A stretch of 64,000 nucleotides of DNA from Burkholderiales bacterium (GCA_016790635.1 JAEUOR010000074.1:186001-250000), one strand, 5' to 3'. Shown: positions 10,708 to 23,861, counted from the stretch's first letter. Made by a program: numbers and translations. Notes: generated by a model from the sequence alone, not told the origin.

Positions 10708-11782
10708 GGCGCTTCTCGAAATCGCGCATCAGCGCCACCAGGGCCTCGACACCGGCAAGCGGCATGGCGTTGTAGATCGAGGCGCGCATGCCGCCCACCG
10801 AGCGATGGCCCTTCAGCTGCGCCATGCCGGCCGCCTCGGCGGCCTTGAGAAAGGGCGCGTCGAGCTTGTCGTCCTTGAGCGTGAAAACCACGTTCATGCG
10901 TGAACGGTCGCCCTTGGCCACCTTGTTCTGATACAGGCCGCTCGCATCGATGCAGTCGTAGAGCAGCTTGGCCTTGGCGATATTGCGCGCTTCCATGGCA
11001 GCCAGGCCACCGCCCTTCTTGAGCCACTGGAACACCAGCCCGGCCATGTAGATCGGATAGGTCGAAGGCGTGTTGTACATGGACTCGGCCTCCGACTGCG
11101 CCTTGTAGTCGAACACCCAGGGGGTGGTCGGCAAGGCCTGGCCGATCAGGTCCTCGCGCACGATCACCACCGTCAAGCCGGCAATGCCCATGTTCTTTTG
11201 CGCGCCGCCATAGATGAGGCCGAACTTGGACACATCCACCGGACGCGAGAGGATGTGCGAGGACATGTCGGACACCAGCGGCAGGTCGCCGGTCTCCGGG
11301 GTCCATTGGTATTCCAGTCCGCCGATGGTCTCGTTGCTGCAGATGTGCACATAGGCCGAATCCTTCGACAGGCGCCATTCGCTCTGCGCCGGGATCGCGG
11401 TGAAGCCGGTGGCCTTGCCCGAAGCGGCGATGTTGACGGTGCAGTACTTCTGCGCTTCCTTGATCGACTTCTTGGACCAGTCGCCGCTGTCGATGTAATC
11501 CGCCACCGTGCGACCACGCAGCAGGTTCATGGGCACGATGGCGTTCTGCGCCAGCGCGCCGCCCTGCAGGAACAGCACCTTGTAGTTGGCGGGGATCGCC
11601 ATCAGTTCGCGCAGGTCGGCCTCGGCCGCGGCAGCGATGGAGATGAACTCCTTGCCGCGATGGCTCATTTCCATGACCGACATGCCGCTGCCGCGCCAGT
11701 CGAGCAGTTCGTCAGCGGCCTGGCGCAGCACCTCCTCGGGCAGGGTGGCGGGGCCGGCGGAAAAGTTGAAGACTCGGGTCAT
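10700..11782 (-). CDS. serC: Phosphoserine aminotransferase
   Basis: 360 aa from the ATG at 11782. It converts 3-phosphohydroxypyruvate and glutamate to phosphoserine. The start [20 protein letters not shown] and the PLP-lysine motif GGAQKNMG are diagnostic, as is the C-terminal [17 protein letters not shown]. The reading frame is open far upstream, but that part opposes rtcB and is not protein-like. serC and serA form an overlapping pair. The start is 69 bases from the divergent rtcB start. Confidence 0.95.
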   Translation of the reverse strand: MTRVFNFSAGPATLPEEVLRQAADELLDWRGSGMSVMEMSHRGKEFISIAAAAEADLRELMAIPANYKVLFLQGGALAQNAIVPMNLLRGRTVADYIDSGDWSKKSIKEAQKYCTVNIAASGKATGFTAIPAQSEWRLSKDSAYVHICSNETIGGLEYQWTPETGDLPLVSDMSSHILSRPVDVSKFGLIYGGAQKNMGIAGLTVVIVREDLIGQALPTTPWVFDYKAQSEAESMYNTPSTYPIYMAGLVFQWLKKGGGLAAMEARNIAKAKLLYDCIDASGLYQNKVAKGDRSRMNVVFTLKDDKLDAPFLKAAEAAGMAQLKGHRSVGGMRASIYNAMPLAGVEALVALMRDFEKRHG

Positions 11783-11851
11783 TGTTGTCTTGCCGACGAC
11801 AAAGGGGCGCGCCGGATGTGGAAAACTTGCCATTCTAAGGAAAGCGCACCC

Positions 11852-13072
<1,221 letters not shown>

Positions 13073-13162
13073 CGGTTGGAACACGTGTACGGCGGCAGTC
13101 CGTCTGTCGGCCGCAACGAGTGTTAGCCTACTGACTCCGACTCATCCGAGACAAGGCAACCC

Positions 13163-14137
13163 ATGGGCATGCTCATCGACGGCAAATGGAGCGACGCCGA
13201 CCAGGCGCCGCAGAGCGGGCGCTTCGTGCGCCCGGAGTCCCGCTTTCGCGACCGCGTCAGCGCCGACGGTTCCACGCGCTTTGCGGCCGAGCCCGGTCGC
13301 TACCACCTGTACGTCGCCTACTCGTGCCCCTGGGCGCACCGCGCCATCATCTTCCGCGCCTTGAAGGGCCTGGAGGACATGGTCTCGATGTCGGTCGCGC
13401 TGCCCAATGACCGCAGCCACGGCTGGCGCTTCGGCAACGGCTTTCCCGGCGCGACCGCCGATGAGGTCAACGGCTTCGAATACCTGCACCAAGCCTACAC
13501 GGCGGCGGATGCAGGCTACACGGGCAAGGTGACCGTGCCGACCCTGTGGGACACGAAGACCCGCACCATCGTCAACAACGAGTCCTCCGAGATCATCCGC
13601 ATGTTCAATTCGGCCTTTGACGCCCTGGGGGCGCGGCCGCTGGACCTGTACCCGCACGAACTGCGCGGCGAGATCGACGCGATCAACGAGATCGTCTATC
13701 GCGACTTGAACAACGGCGTCTACCGCGCTGGATTCGCATCCAGCCAGGACGCCTACGACGAGGCCGTGACCCGCGTATTCGGCTGCCTGGACATGCTGGA
13801 GCGGCGCCTGGCCGGACAACGCTACTTGTGCGGCGAGGCGCAGACCGAGGCCGACTGGCGGCTCTTCGTGACCCTGGTGCGCTTTGACGCGGCCTATCAC
13901 CACGTCTTCAAGTGCTCGGTGCGCCCGCTGTCGTCGTACCCGAATCTGGATGCGTACCTGTGCGACCTGTACCAGGTGCCGGGTGTCGCGCCCACCGTGC
14001 GCCTCGATCACATCGTCACGGGTTACTACAGCAACGCGCGCGCCAATCCCAATGGCATCATCCCGGCGCTGCCGGCGCTCGATTTCAACCGCCCGCATGG
14101 TCGCGCCGCGCTGGGGCGCGCACGCGACAGGGCATGA
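13163..14137 (+). CDS. Xi-class glutathione S-transferase, glutathionyl-hydroquinone reductase-like
   Basis: 324 aa. The active-site motif YSCPWAHR (cysteine near residue 55), the long N-terminal extension and the C-terminal GST domain match the YqjG/ECM4 family, which removes glutathione from S-glutathionyl-hydroquinones using a second glutathione. This suits a neighbourhood rich in aromatic oxidation. The start ATGGGCATG is preceded by a weak ribosome site. It is 13 bases upstream of the SDR gene and probably co-transcribed. Confidence 0.88.
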   Translation: MGMLIDGKWSDADQAPQSGRFVRPESRFRDRVSADGSTRFAAEPGRYHLYVAYSCPWAHRAIIFRALKGLEDMVSMSVALPNDRSHGWRFGNGFPGATADEVNGFEYLHQAYTAADAGYTGKVTVPTLWDTKTRTIVNNESSEIIRMFNSAFDALGARPLDLYPHELRGEIDAINEIVYRDLNNGVYRAGFASSQDAYDEAVTRVFGCLDMLERRLAGQRYLCGEAQTEADWRLFVTLVRFDAAYHHVFKCSVRPLSSYPNLDAYLCDLYQVPGVAPTVRLDHIVTGYYSNARANPNGIIPALPALDFNRPHGRAALGRARDRA

Positions 14138-14150
14138 CGAAAGGCAAGGC

Positions 14151-14924
14151 ATGAATCTCCATCTGGACGGCAAGGTCGCAATCGTTACCGGCGGCTCGCA
14201 AGGTATCGGCCGCGCGACCGCGGCGACGCTGGCGGCCGAAGGCGCGAGCGTGGTCATCGCCGCGCGCGGACGCGAACGGCTGGAAGAAGTGGCGGGCGCG
14301 ATCCGCGCCGCCGGCGGCAAAGTGGCGCACGTCGTGGCGGACGTGTCGCAGGCCGCCGACTGTGAACGCATCGTCGCCGCGGCGGTGCGGGAGTTCGGCC
14401 GCCTGGACATCCTCATCAACAACGCCGGCACCTCGGCCACCGGCGAGTTCCAGTCGGTCACCGACGCGGCCTGGCAGGCCGACTTCGACCTCAAGCTATT
14501 CGGCGCGATACGCCTGGCGCGCCTGGCGATCCCGCACATGCAAAAGCAGGGCGGCGGACGCATCGTCAACCTGACCAACATCGGTGCCAAGCAGCCGCGC
14601 GCCAAGAGCATGCCCACCACCGTGACACGCGCCGCCGGGCTGGCCTTCACCAAGGCACTGTCGAAGGAGTTCGCGCCGCACAACATATTGGTCAATACCG
14701 TGTGCATCGGCCTGATCCGCGCCGGCCAGCACGAATCCAAGGCGGCCAAGGCGGGCAAGGACGTCGAGGAGGTCTACGCCGGCATGGGCCGCGACATTCC
14801 GCTCGGGCGCGTCGGCCGCGCCGAAGAGGTAGCCAACGTAATCGCATTCCTCGCCTCCGAGGCCGCCAGTTACGTGACCGGCACCAGCATCAACCTGGAT
14901 GGCGGCACCTCCGGGGTCTTGTAG
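14151..14924 (+). CDS. SDR-fold protein with all four catalytic positions replaced
   Basis: 257 aa, classical short-chain dehydrogenase fold: the nucleotide motif TGGSQGIG (residues 13-20), NNAG (90-93) and a C-terminal LDGGTSG are intact, so a dinucleotide probably still binds. The catalytic Asn, Ser, Tyr and Lys are changed: by alignment to FabG-type enzymes they are K115, N143, T156 and R160 (the YxxxK motif reads TTVTR). It may be inactive, a binding protein, or an enzyme with another chemistry. It lies between the GST and an acyl-CoA dehydrogenase gene, both co-directional. Confidence 0.85.
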   Translation: MNLHLDGKVAIVTGGSQGIGRATAATLAAEGASVVIAARGRERLEEVAGAIRAAGGKVAHVVADVSQAADCERIVAAAVREFGRLDILINNAGTSATGEFQSVTDAAWQADFDLKLFGAIRLARLAIPHMQKQGGGRIVNLTNIGAKQPRAKSMPTTVTRAAGLAFTKALSKEFAPHNILVNTVCIGLIRAGQHESKAAKAGKDVEEVYAGMGRDIPLGRVGRAEEVANVIAFLASEAASYVTGTSINLDGGTSGVL

Positions 14925-14958
14925 CGGAACTGACCGCTACAGCTCCCTAGTCCCCCCG

Positions 14959-16080
14959 ATGCACACCGACCATCCCCTGGTTGACGCGGCCCGCCGCTTC
15001 GTGGCCGATTGCGTGGCCCCGCGCCTTGACGCCGGTGACCCTCCCTGGCTGGATGGCGCGCTGGCGCGTTCGGCGGCCGGGTTCGGCCTCCTGGGAATCA
15101 CCGTGCCAGCGGCATTTGGCGGCGCGGACGCCGGTTTCATGGCCAAGGCGCGTGTCTCTGAAGAGCTCTCCCGCGCTGATTTCGGCCTGGCCATGGCGCT
15201 CATCAACTCGCACAACGTCGCCGACAACCTGGCGCGCAACGCCGACCCGGAAGTCGCGCGTCGCTATGTGAGTGAAATCGTCGCCGGGCGCCTGGCGGCG
15301 TGTACCGCGCTCACAGAGCCAGGAGCCGGATCGGACTTCGCGTCCATCACCACCACCGCGCGCCAGGACGGGGGCGAATGGGTCCTGGACGGCACCAAGG
15401 CCTGGATCATCAATGCCACCCGCAGCGGCGTCGTCATCCTGTACGCGCAGACGCAGCCCGGCAGCGGCGCAGCCGGGATCGCCAGCTTTGTCGTCGATGC
15501 GTCGCGCGCGGGCTTTGTGCGCGAGGCACCGCTGACGCGCGCCCTGCCGGCGCTGGGCACCGGCGCGTTCCGCCTTGTGGGCTATCGTGCATCGGCAAAC
15601 GAGATGCTTGTGCCACCGGGCCAGGCATTTAAGCGGGCGCTCACTTCAATCAATGGCGCCCGCATCTATGTGGCGGCGATGTGCTGCGGCATGGTCGGCG
15701 CGGCGCTTGATGTGGCCATCGCGTACGGCGGTGCGCGGCACAGCTTCGGCAAGCCGCTCCTGGCGCACCAGGCGTGGCGCCATGCGCTCGCCGATGCGGC
15801 CGTCGAGTTGGAGGCCGCACGTCTGCTTGTTTACGACGCAGCGCGACGGCTCGAAAATGGCGAGGACGTGCAGGGCGGCGCCGCACGTGCCAAGGTGTTC
15901 GCCACCGGCATGGCGCAGCGCCAGCTCACTGCCCTGCTGCACGCCATGGGGGCGGCCGGGCTGTCCGACCGCCACCCGTTCCTGCGCCATCTCGAGTCGG
16001 CCCAGGCCGCCGCCTTCACCGATGGCTCGACCGAAATGCTCAAGGAGCGCATCGCCCGCGAATTCGGGAGCCAGGCATGA
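14959..16080 (+). CDS. Acyl-CoA dehydrogenase family protein
   Basis: 373 aa. FAD/substrate motifs are visible: LTEPGAGSDFASI, WVLDGTKAWIINA and the arginine region GGARHSFGKPL. At the C-terminus the usual EGTxE catalytic motif reads TDGSTEMLKERIARE, with Asp where Glu is usual. I use the ATG at 14959; an in-frame upstream start would overlap the SDR gene. The stop overlaps the next gene's start (ATGA), so the two are translationally coupled. The substrate is unknown. Confidence 0.85.
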   Translation: MHTDHPLVDAARRFVADCVAPRLDAGDPPWLDGALARSAAGFGLLGITVPAAFGGADAGFMAKARVSEELSRADFGLAMALINSHNVADNLARNADPEVARRYVSEIVAGRLAACTALTEPGAGSDFASITTTARQDGGEWVLDGTKAWIINATRSGVVILYAQTQPGSGAAGIASFVVDASRAGFVREAPLTRALPALGTGAFRLVGYRASANEMLVPPGQAFKRALTSINGARIYVAAMCCGMVGAALDVAIAYGGARHSFGKPLLAHQAWRHALADAAVELEAARLLVYDAARRLENGEDVQGGAARAKVFATGMAQRQLTALLHAMGAAGLSDRHPFLRHLESAQAAAFTDGSTEMLKERIAREFGSQA

Positions 16081-16709
16081 GCCTGCCCCCGCCCGCGCTG
16101 GATCGACCCGCGCTGATCGTGGTCGACATGCAGAATGACTTCGTGCGCAGGGGCGCGCCGCTGGAGGTGCCGGATGCACGCCTGACCCTTCCGACGCACC
16201 AGCGCCTGATTGCAGCCTTTCGCGCCGTGCCCGCGCCGGTGCTCTACACGCGCTTCATCGCCACGCCCGAGCCCAGCCTCCTCTGGAACTGGTCGCCGCA
16301 GTGCGCACCGCCGACCTCGATGTGCCGCCCTGGCGTGCGGCGACGCTACGACGACGTGCAAGGCGAACGCGATGCGGCGGATGTCGTCGATGAGATCGCA
16401 CCGCAGCCCGGCGACACCCTCATCGACAAGTACGGCTACGGCGCGTTCCACGGCACGCGCCTGTCCGACACCCTGCGCCAGCGCGGCGTGCGCACGCTCA
16501 TCATTACCGGTACGGTCACGCAAATCTGCGTCGAAGAGACCGCGCGCGAGGCCTTCCATCACGGCTTCGAGACCATCGTTGTCGCCGACGCCGTCTCGTC
16601 ATTCGCGCCGGACCTGCACGCAGCCACGCTCAAGAATTTCGCGATGAAGTTCGGCTGGGTCGAGAATGCCGATGATGTCCTTTTGCGACTGCGAACAATC
16701 GGCGCCTGA
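16077..16709 (+). CDS. Isochorismatase-like cysteine hydrolase
   Basis: 210 aa. The catalytic triad of the family is seen: Asp in LIVVDMQNDF (about residue 17), Lys in IDKYGYGAF, and Cys in TGTVTQICVEETAREAF. Relatives hydrolyse amides or carbamates (nicotinamide, N-carbamoyl compounds) or isochorismate; the sequence alone does not choose. It starts within the stop of the acyl-CoA dehydrogenase gene (ATGA overlap). Confidence 0.87.
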   Translation: MSLPPPALDRPALIVVDMQNDFVRRGAPLEVPDARLTLPTHQRLIAAFRAVPAPVLYTRFIATPEPSLLWNWSPQCAPPTSMCRPGVRRRYDDVQGERDAADVVDEIAPQPGDTLIDKYGYGAFHGTRLSDTLRQRGVRTLIITGTVTQICVEETAREAFHHGFETIVVADAVSSFAPDLHAATLKNFAMKFGWVENADDVLLRLRTIGA

Positions 16710-16755
16710 CCCACTGCGGACACGACACCTGCCACCAGGAACGGGAGACCACGAC

Positions 16756-17826
16756 ATGACCAGAACCGCATTGCAACGCTTCTGCGCCTTCCTGTACTTC
16801 GCCCTCGCCGCATCGTTCGCGGTGGCCCAAAACGCCCCCGAGCGCCGCGAGGCGACCTGGATCGCCAAGGACTTCCGCTTTCACACCGGCGAGGTCATGG
16901 CGGAATTGAAACTGCACTACACGACGCTGGGCAACCCCGCCAATCCTGCCGTGCTGATCCTGCATGGCACGACCGGCTCAGGCAGTGGACTCCTCTCGCC
17001 CGCATTCGGCAACGAGCTTTTCGGCCCCGGACAGCCGCTCGACGCTTCCCGCTATTTCGTGATCCTGCCCGACGCCATCGGCCACGGGCGCTCGAGCAAA
17101 CCCTCCGACGGGCTGCGCGCCAAGTTCCCGCGCTACAACTACGACGACATGGTCGTCGCACAGCATCGCCTGGTCACCGAGGGCCTGGGGGTCAAGCACT
17201 TGCGCCTGGTGCTGGGCAACTCGATGGGCGGCATGCATGTCTGGCAATGGGGCGTCAAATTCCCGGACATGATGGATGTGCTGGTGCCGATGGCCTCGAT
17301 GCCCACCGAGATGTCCGGGCGCAACTGGATCATGCGGCGCCTGATCATCGACTCGATCCGCAACGATCCGGAGTGGAACGGCGGCAACTATAGCCAGCAG
17401 CCCAGAAGCGCGGCGTTTGCCTCGGTCTTCTATGGCCTGGCAACCAACGGTGGCGACGAGCGGCTCTTCAAGGCCGCTCCGACCCGCGAACGTGCCGATG
17501 CCCTGCTCGACGCACGCCTCAAGGCGCGCTTCACGGCCGACGCCAACGACACGCTTTACCACTGGGATTCCTCGCGCGACTACAACCCAGCGCCGCAATT
17601 GGAGCGGATTCGCGCGACCGTGCTGGCGATCAACTCGGCGGACGACGAGCGCAATCCACCGGAACTGGGCGTCATGGATCGGGAACTGAAGCGCATCCGC
17701 GATGCGCGCCTGCTGCTGATCCCCGGCAGCGCGGACACCTTCGGCCACGGCACGACTGGCAATGCGCGCTTCTGGAAGGCGCAGGTCGAAGAGCTGCTGC
17801 GAAACGCGCCGCGCCGCGCGCCCTGA
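16756..17826 (+). CDS. Secreted MetX-like alpha/beta hydrolase
   Basis: 356 aa. The core resembles homoserine O-acetyltransferase: nucleophile elbow GNSMGGMHVWQW and histidine in DTFGHGTTGNARFW. Unlike MetX it begins with a clear signal peptide (cleavage probably after AVA, about residue 24), so it acts in the periplasm and is not a methionine enzyme. It may be a lipase or esterase. The gene is 46 bases after the isochorismatase gene; a weak ribosome site (GGGAGA) precedes the ATG at 16756. Confidence 0.85.
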   Translation: MTRTALQRFCAFLYFALAASFAVAQNAPERREATWIAKDFRFHTGEVMAELKLHYTTLGNPANPAVLILHGTTGSGSGLLSPAFGNELFGPGQPLDASRYFVILPDAIGHGRSSKPSDGLRAKFPRYNYDDMVVAQHRLVTEGLGVKHLRLVLGNSMGGMHVWQWGVKFPDMMDVLVPMASMPTEMSGRNWIMRRLIIDSIRNDPEWNGGNYSQQPRSAAFASVFYGLATNGGDERLFKAAPTRERADALLDARLKARFTADANDTLYHWDSSRDYNPAPQLERIRATVLAINSADDERNPPELGVMDRELKRIRDARLLLIPGSADTFGHGTTGNARFWKAQVEELLRNAPRRAP

Positions 17827-17952
17827 AGTCCGCCGCCCGGCGCCGCTGCGCGCCAATCCGGGACCGCCTTGAGTACGATCAAGGTTGTCAATGGGTTTGC
17901 CCGTAGAATTTGTCGGTTTCGCCCCCCGACCGACCTGCCCGGACTTAATGCC

Positions 17953-20178
<2,226 letters not shown>

Positions 20179-20185
20179 GGGCGGC

Positions 20186-21658
20186 GTGCAGGCGCCGCCC
20201 TCCGCAACCCTCGAGCATTTTGACGTCCTGATCGTCGGCGCCGGCCTGTCCGGCATCGGCGCGGCGGTGCACCTGACGCGGGAGTGCCGCGGCCGGAGTT
20301 TTGCGATTTTCGAGGGCCGCGCTGCCAGCGGCGGCACCTGGGACCTGTTTCGCTATCCGGGCATCCGCTCGGACTCGGACATGTACACGCTGGGCTACAT
20401 CTTCAAGCCGTGGAAGGAAGCCAAGGCCATCGCCGACGGGCCTTCGATCCTGAGCTACATCCGCGAGACCGCCGCCGAGTACGGCATCGATTCGCGCATC
20501 CGCTACCGGCATCGCGTCAAGCGCGCCGCCTGGTCGACTGCCGAGGCGCGCTGGACGGTCGACGCCGAGCGGGGCGACGGCAGCATCGTGCGCGTGACCT
20601 GCGGCTTTCTGTTCATGTGCGCCGGGTACTACCGCTATGAATCGGGTTACACGCCGGAATTCCCCGGGCGTGAGCGTTTCGGCGGACGCATCGTCCATCC
20701 GCAGTTGTGGCCCGAGGACATCGACTACAAGGGCAAGCGCGTGGTCGTGATCGGCAGCGGTGCCACCGCCGTCACCTTGGTCCCAGAACTGGCGCGTGAC
20801 GCAGCGCATGTGACCATGCTGCAGCGTTCCCCCACCTACGTGGTGGCGCGGCCGTCGGTCGATGCGATCGCCACGCGCTTGAAGCGCCTCTTGCCGCTCA
20901 AGGCCGCCTACTGGCTGACGCGCTGGAAGAACGTGCTTTTCGGCATGTACATCTTCAACTTGTGCCGCAAGAAGCCGCGCCTGGCCAAGGCCGGCATCAT
21001 CCAGCGGGTGCGCGAGGCGCTCGGACCCGGCTTCGACGTCGAGCGTCACTTCACGCCGCGCTACGACCCCTGGACCCAGCGCATGTGCCTGGTGCCGGAC
21101 GCCGACCTCTTCGAGTCCTTGAAGAGCGGGCGCGCGTCGGTGGTCACCGACACCATCGAAACTTTTACGGAGCGCGGCATCCGCCTGGATTCCGGTGACG
21201 AGCTGGCGGCCGACCTGATCGTCACCGCGACCGGGCTGGAACTCAACGTCCTTGGAGGCCTCTCGGTCAGCGTCGACGGACGGGACGTGGACTTCTCCAA
21301 GCTGATGGCCTACAAGGGCATGATGTACGAGGGCGTGCCCAACCTCGCCTCCGCGTCCGGCTATACCAACGCCTCGTGGACGCTCAAGGCCGACCTCACC
21401 TGCGACTACGTCTGCCGCCTCATCAACCACATGCAAAAGACCGGGGCGCGCATCTGCACCCCGCGCCAGCATGACCCCGATGTTGCGCCCATGCCGTGGG
21501 TGGACTTCTCGTCCGGTTACTTCCAGCGCGCCATGGAGCGCCTGCCCAAGCAAGGCTCCAGGTTGCCCTGGCGCCTGCACCAGAATTACATCAAGGACAT
21601 CTTCCTGTTGCGCTTCGGCAAGGTCGATGACGCAACGCTGGTGTTTTCGCGCGACTGA
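20186..21658 (+). CDS. EthA-type FAD-containing (Baeyer-Villiger) monooxygenase
   Basis: 490 aa from a GTG start at 20186. Seen: FAD motif GAGLSGIGAA, the BVMO fingerprint FGGRIVHPQLWP (F-x-G-x3-H-x3-W-P), and NADPH motif GSGATAVT. Length and order match EthA of mycobacteria (489 aa), which oxidises ketones and thioamides. It starts 7 bases after icd and is probably co-transcribed, which may matter because icd makes the NADPH it uses; that link is inference. Confidence 0.88.
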   Translation: MQAPPSATLEHFDVLIVGAGLSGIGAAVHLTRECRGRSFAIFEGRAASGGTWDLFRYPGIRSDSDMYTLGYIFKPWKEAKAIADGPSILSYIRETAAEYGIDSRIRYRHRVKRAAWSTAEARWTVDAERGDGSIVRVTCGFLFMCAGYYRYESGYTPEFPGRERFGGRIVHPQLWPEDIDYKGKRVVVIGSGATAVTLVPELARDAAHVTMLQRSPTYVVARPSVDAIATRLKRLLPLKAAYWLTRWKNVLFGMYIFNLCRKKPRLAKAGIIQRVREALGPGFDVERHFTPRYDPWTQRMCLVPDADLFESLKSGRASVVTDTIETFTERGIRLDSGDELAADLIVTATGLELNVLGGLSVSVDGRDVDFSKLMAYKGMMYEGVPNLASASGYTNASWTLKADLTCDYVCRLINHMQKTGARICTPRQHDPDVAPMPWVDFSSGYFQRAMERLPKQGSRLPWRLHQNYIKDIFLLRFGKVDDATLVFSRD

Positions 21659-21708
21659 GGATCGCCCGGTGCGAGGGACGCCGTTGCACTGACAGTCACC
21701 TGGCCAAA

Positions 21709-22530
21709 ATGAAGAGTCGGCAGTCGAATCTGACGGTGCGTGAAGTGGCGCCCGGCCGCATCCTGGCCTGGCTCGCGCTCGGCTGGCGCGACCTGACACG
21801 CGCGCCGGCCGCCAGCCTGGCGCACGGCCTTGCCATCGCCGGATTCGGCGCCTTCCTGGCCTGGTTCGCGTATGACCGTTTCTGGCTCCTGGCCGGCGCG
21901 TTCTCGGGATTCCTGGTCGTCGCCCCCCTGGTCGCCACCGGCCTTTACGCGCTCAGTCGCGCGCTGGAGCGCGGCGAAACAGCCGACTTTGCGCTCCTGG
22001 CCCGCACCTGGACGCGCTGGGGTGCCAACCGCCGCAGCGACCCGGCGAGTTACTGGTGCCTGGTGCGTTTCGGGCTGCTGCTGGCCCTTGCGGGTACGGG
22101 GTGGGTACTGGTCTCGGCCGCCTTCGTCACGCTCGCGGCGCCCCTGCCGGTGGATTCCCCGCTCGACTTCGTGCGCCACGTCGTCCTCTCGCGCGACAGC
22201 CTGGCATTCGAGGCCTGGCTGGTGCTGGGTGGCGCGCTGGCGGCGCCGATGTTCGCCTCGAGCGTGATCTCGATGCCATTGCTGCTGGACCGCCACGTGA
22301 ACGCGCTCGACGCCGTCCTGGCGAGCTGGCGCGTCGTGCTCGCCAACCCGGGCGTCATGGCGCTGTGGGCCGGCACGCTGATGCTGATCACGCTCCTGGG
22401 GTTCGCGACCTTGCTTGCGGGGCTGATCCTGGCCATCCCGCTCCTGGGCCACGCCAGCTGGCACGCCTATCGCGATCTGGTCGATGCCACCGGCCTGCCG
22501 GAGCGCATCGCCCCCGAGGCGCGTGCCTGA
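21709..22530 (+). CDS. DUF2189 integral membrane protein
   Basis: 273 aa. At least five hydrophobic segments, with the family-type start VREVAPGRILAWLALGWRDLTRAP and a C-terminal GHASWHAYRDLVD. DUF2189 (BPSS1780-like) proteins are common in beta- and alphaproteobacteria; no function is established. The stop codon shares a base with the start of the next gene (TGATG), so the two are translationally coupled. Confidence 0.85.
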   Translation: MKSRQSNLTVREVAPGRILAWLALGWRDLTRAPAASLAHGLAIAGFGAFLAWFAYDRFWLLAGAFSGFLVVAPLVATGLYALSRALERGETADFALLARTWTRWGANRRSDPASYWCLVRFGLLLALAGTGWVLVSAAFVTLAAPLPVDSPLDFVRHVVLSRDSLAFEAWLVLGGALAAPMFASSVISMPLLLDRHVNALDAVLASWRVVLANPGVMALWAGTLMLITLLGFATLLAGLILAIPLLGHASWHAYRDLVDATGLPERIAPEARA

Positions 22531-22739
22531 TGTTCGGCTACACCGAAGCGCAGATCTCGTGGTTCGGCCTCACCTTCGGGGTGGGCGCCTTCATGATCTA
22601 CATGGTCTTCATCATCGCCCAGCTGGCCTGGGAGAGCAAGGCGGGCAAGTTCGGAACCTTCGTGCTCTTCCTCGCCCTGGGCCTGGGGTTCACCGGCTTC
22701 ATCGCCAAGCAGGTGCTGCAATGGCTGCTGGAGAAATAG
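22530..22739 (+). CDS. DUF2788 small membrane protein
   Basis: 69 aa, two hydrophobic segments (FGVGAFMIYMVFIIAQLAW and FVLFLALGLGFTGFIAKQV) with a short charged loop between. The start MFGYTEAQISWFGLTFGVGA matches the DUF2788 family of small proteobacterial inner-membrane proteins of unknown role. Its ATG overlaps the DUF2189 stop. It converges on the lysR gene, 45 bases away. Confidence 0.83.
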   Translation: MFGYTEAQISWFGLTFGVGAFMIYMVFIIAQLAWESKAGKFGTFVLFLALGLGFTGFIAKQVLQWLLEK

Positions 22740-22784
22740 CTCGACGACAAGCGGATTGCGGTCCCGGCCTCGATAACCCGGCGC

Positions 22785-23714
22785 TCAGGCGAGCGGGTCA
22801 CGCAGACCCGCCGGCCCGTCAGTCCTGAAAGTCTTGGCAAGAAAGTCCACGAACGATCTGGTCTTGGGGGTCAGCCCGGCGCGCGTGGCAAAAACCACCG
22901 ACAGTTCGAGCGCTGGCCCGGCCCAGTCAGGGAGCACCGCGACCAGACGCCCGCGGGCGAGGTCGTCTTGCACCAGGGCCTCGGGGAGCTTGGCGATGCC
23001 CATTCCGGCGCGCGCGGCCTCAATGACAAAGGCCGGGTCGGAGGAAGCAAGTGTCGGCTGCAGCATCAGATCTAGCGAGTGCGGGGGGAACGACAGTCGC
23101 CACATTGCGCGACCCTCGTTCTGCTCCTCGCGCAGGACCAGCGTCGCGTGGCGCGCCAGCTCCTTCGGACTGGCCGGTGTGCCGCGACGCCCCACATAGG
23201 CCGGAGACGCATACAGTCGCCTGGTCAGGTGGCCGAGTGACCGGGCGGAGTAGCGGAGCGAAGGAAGCGGGCCGACAAAGATCGAAACATCCACCCCGCC
23301 CGCGACCGGGCTTTCGCCGATTTCGAGAGTACGCACTTCGACGCGGACTTCCGGATGGACCGCAAGATAGCGCGGCAGGGCGGGCGCAAGGAAGCGGGAG
23401 CCGAACAGCGCAGGTACCGCAACGACCAGCTTCCCGCGCGGCGCGGCGAGAAGCCTTTGCACGACGGCCTCCGCGGACTCCGCCTCGCTGCGGATGCGCG
23501 CGCAATGCTCGAGCACCAAGCGCCCCGCCTCGGTCAAGGACACGCTGCGAGTCGTACGCTCGAGCAGCCGCGCGCCGATCTGCGCCTCGAGGGCCGCGAT
23601 GTACCGGCTGACGGTCGCTTTCGGCAAGCCCAGTTCGCGCCCGGCGGCGACAAATCCCCCGTGACGCGCGACCGCCTCGAACAACAGCAGGAAATTCAGG
23701 TCGACGAGCCGCAT
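22785..23714 (-). CDS. LysR-family transcriptional regulator
   Basis: 309 aa from the ATG at 23714. The N-terminal winged helix (DLNFLLLFEAVARHGGFVAAGRELGLPKATVSRYIAALE) is typical; the rest is the effector-binding domain of the CrgA-like group, with RTTRSVSLTEAG at the hinge. A 16-base perfect palindrome sits 11 bases upstream of the start, a likely autoregulatory site. The divergent neighbour is a small secreted peptide gene at 23862, the probable target. The effector is unknown. Confidence 0.9.
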   Translation of the reverse strand: MRLVDLNFLLLFEAVARHGGFVAAGRELGLPKATVSRYIAALEAQIGARLLERTTRSVSLTEAGRLVLEHCARIRSEAESAEAVVQRLLAAPRGKLVVAVPALFGSRFLAPALPRYLAVHPEVRVEVRTLEIGESPVAGGVDVSIFVGPLPSLRYSARSLGHLTRRLYASPAYVGRRGTPASPKELARHATLVLREEQNEGRAMWRLSFPPHSLDLMLQPTLASSDPAFVIEAARAGMGIAKLPEALVQDDLARGRLVAVLPDWAGPALELSVVFATRAGLTPKTRSFVDFLAKTFRTDGPAGLRDPLA

Positions 23715-23725
23715 GGTGAACGATT

Positions 23726-23741
23726 GTTCCACGCGTGGAAC
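23726..23741. promoter_or_regulatory. 16-base palindrome in the lysR / secreted-peptide gap, probable LysR operator
   Basis: The sequence GTTCCACG followed by its exact reverse complement CGTGGAAC. It contains TTCC-N6-GGAA, a T-N(11-12)-A type spacing as in LysR binding boxes. It is 11 bases from the lysR start and 120 bases from the divergent gene start. Binding is inferred from position and symmetry only. Confidence 0.6.
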
Positions 23742-23861
23742 GATATGTCTCGGGCGCGGACTCTTGTCAACGCGCGAGCCCGTCTCAATCTTCGCACACG
23801 CCGGCGGTACGCGCGATGCGCCGCCGCCGTTTCCGACGAACCCCAACTCAGGAGAATCGAA

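Noticed and set aside
17904-17909. TAGAAT upstream of icd as a full promoter
   Set aside because: No acceptable -35 hexamer at 16-18 bases; mentioned only in the gene entry.
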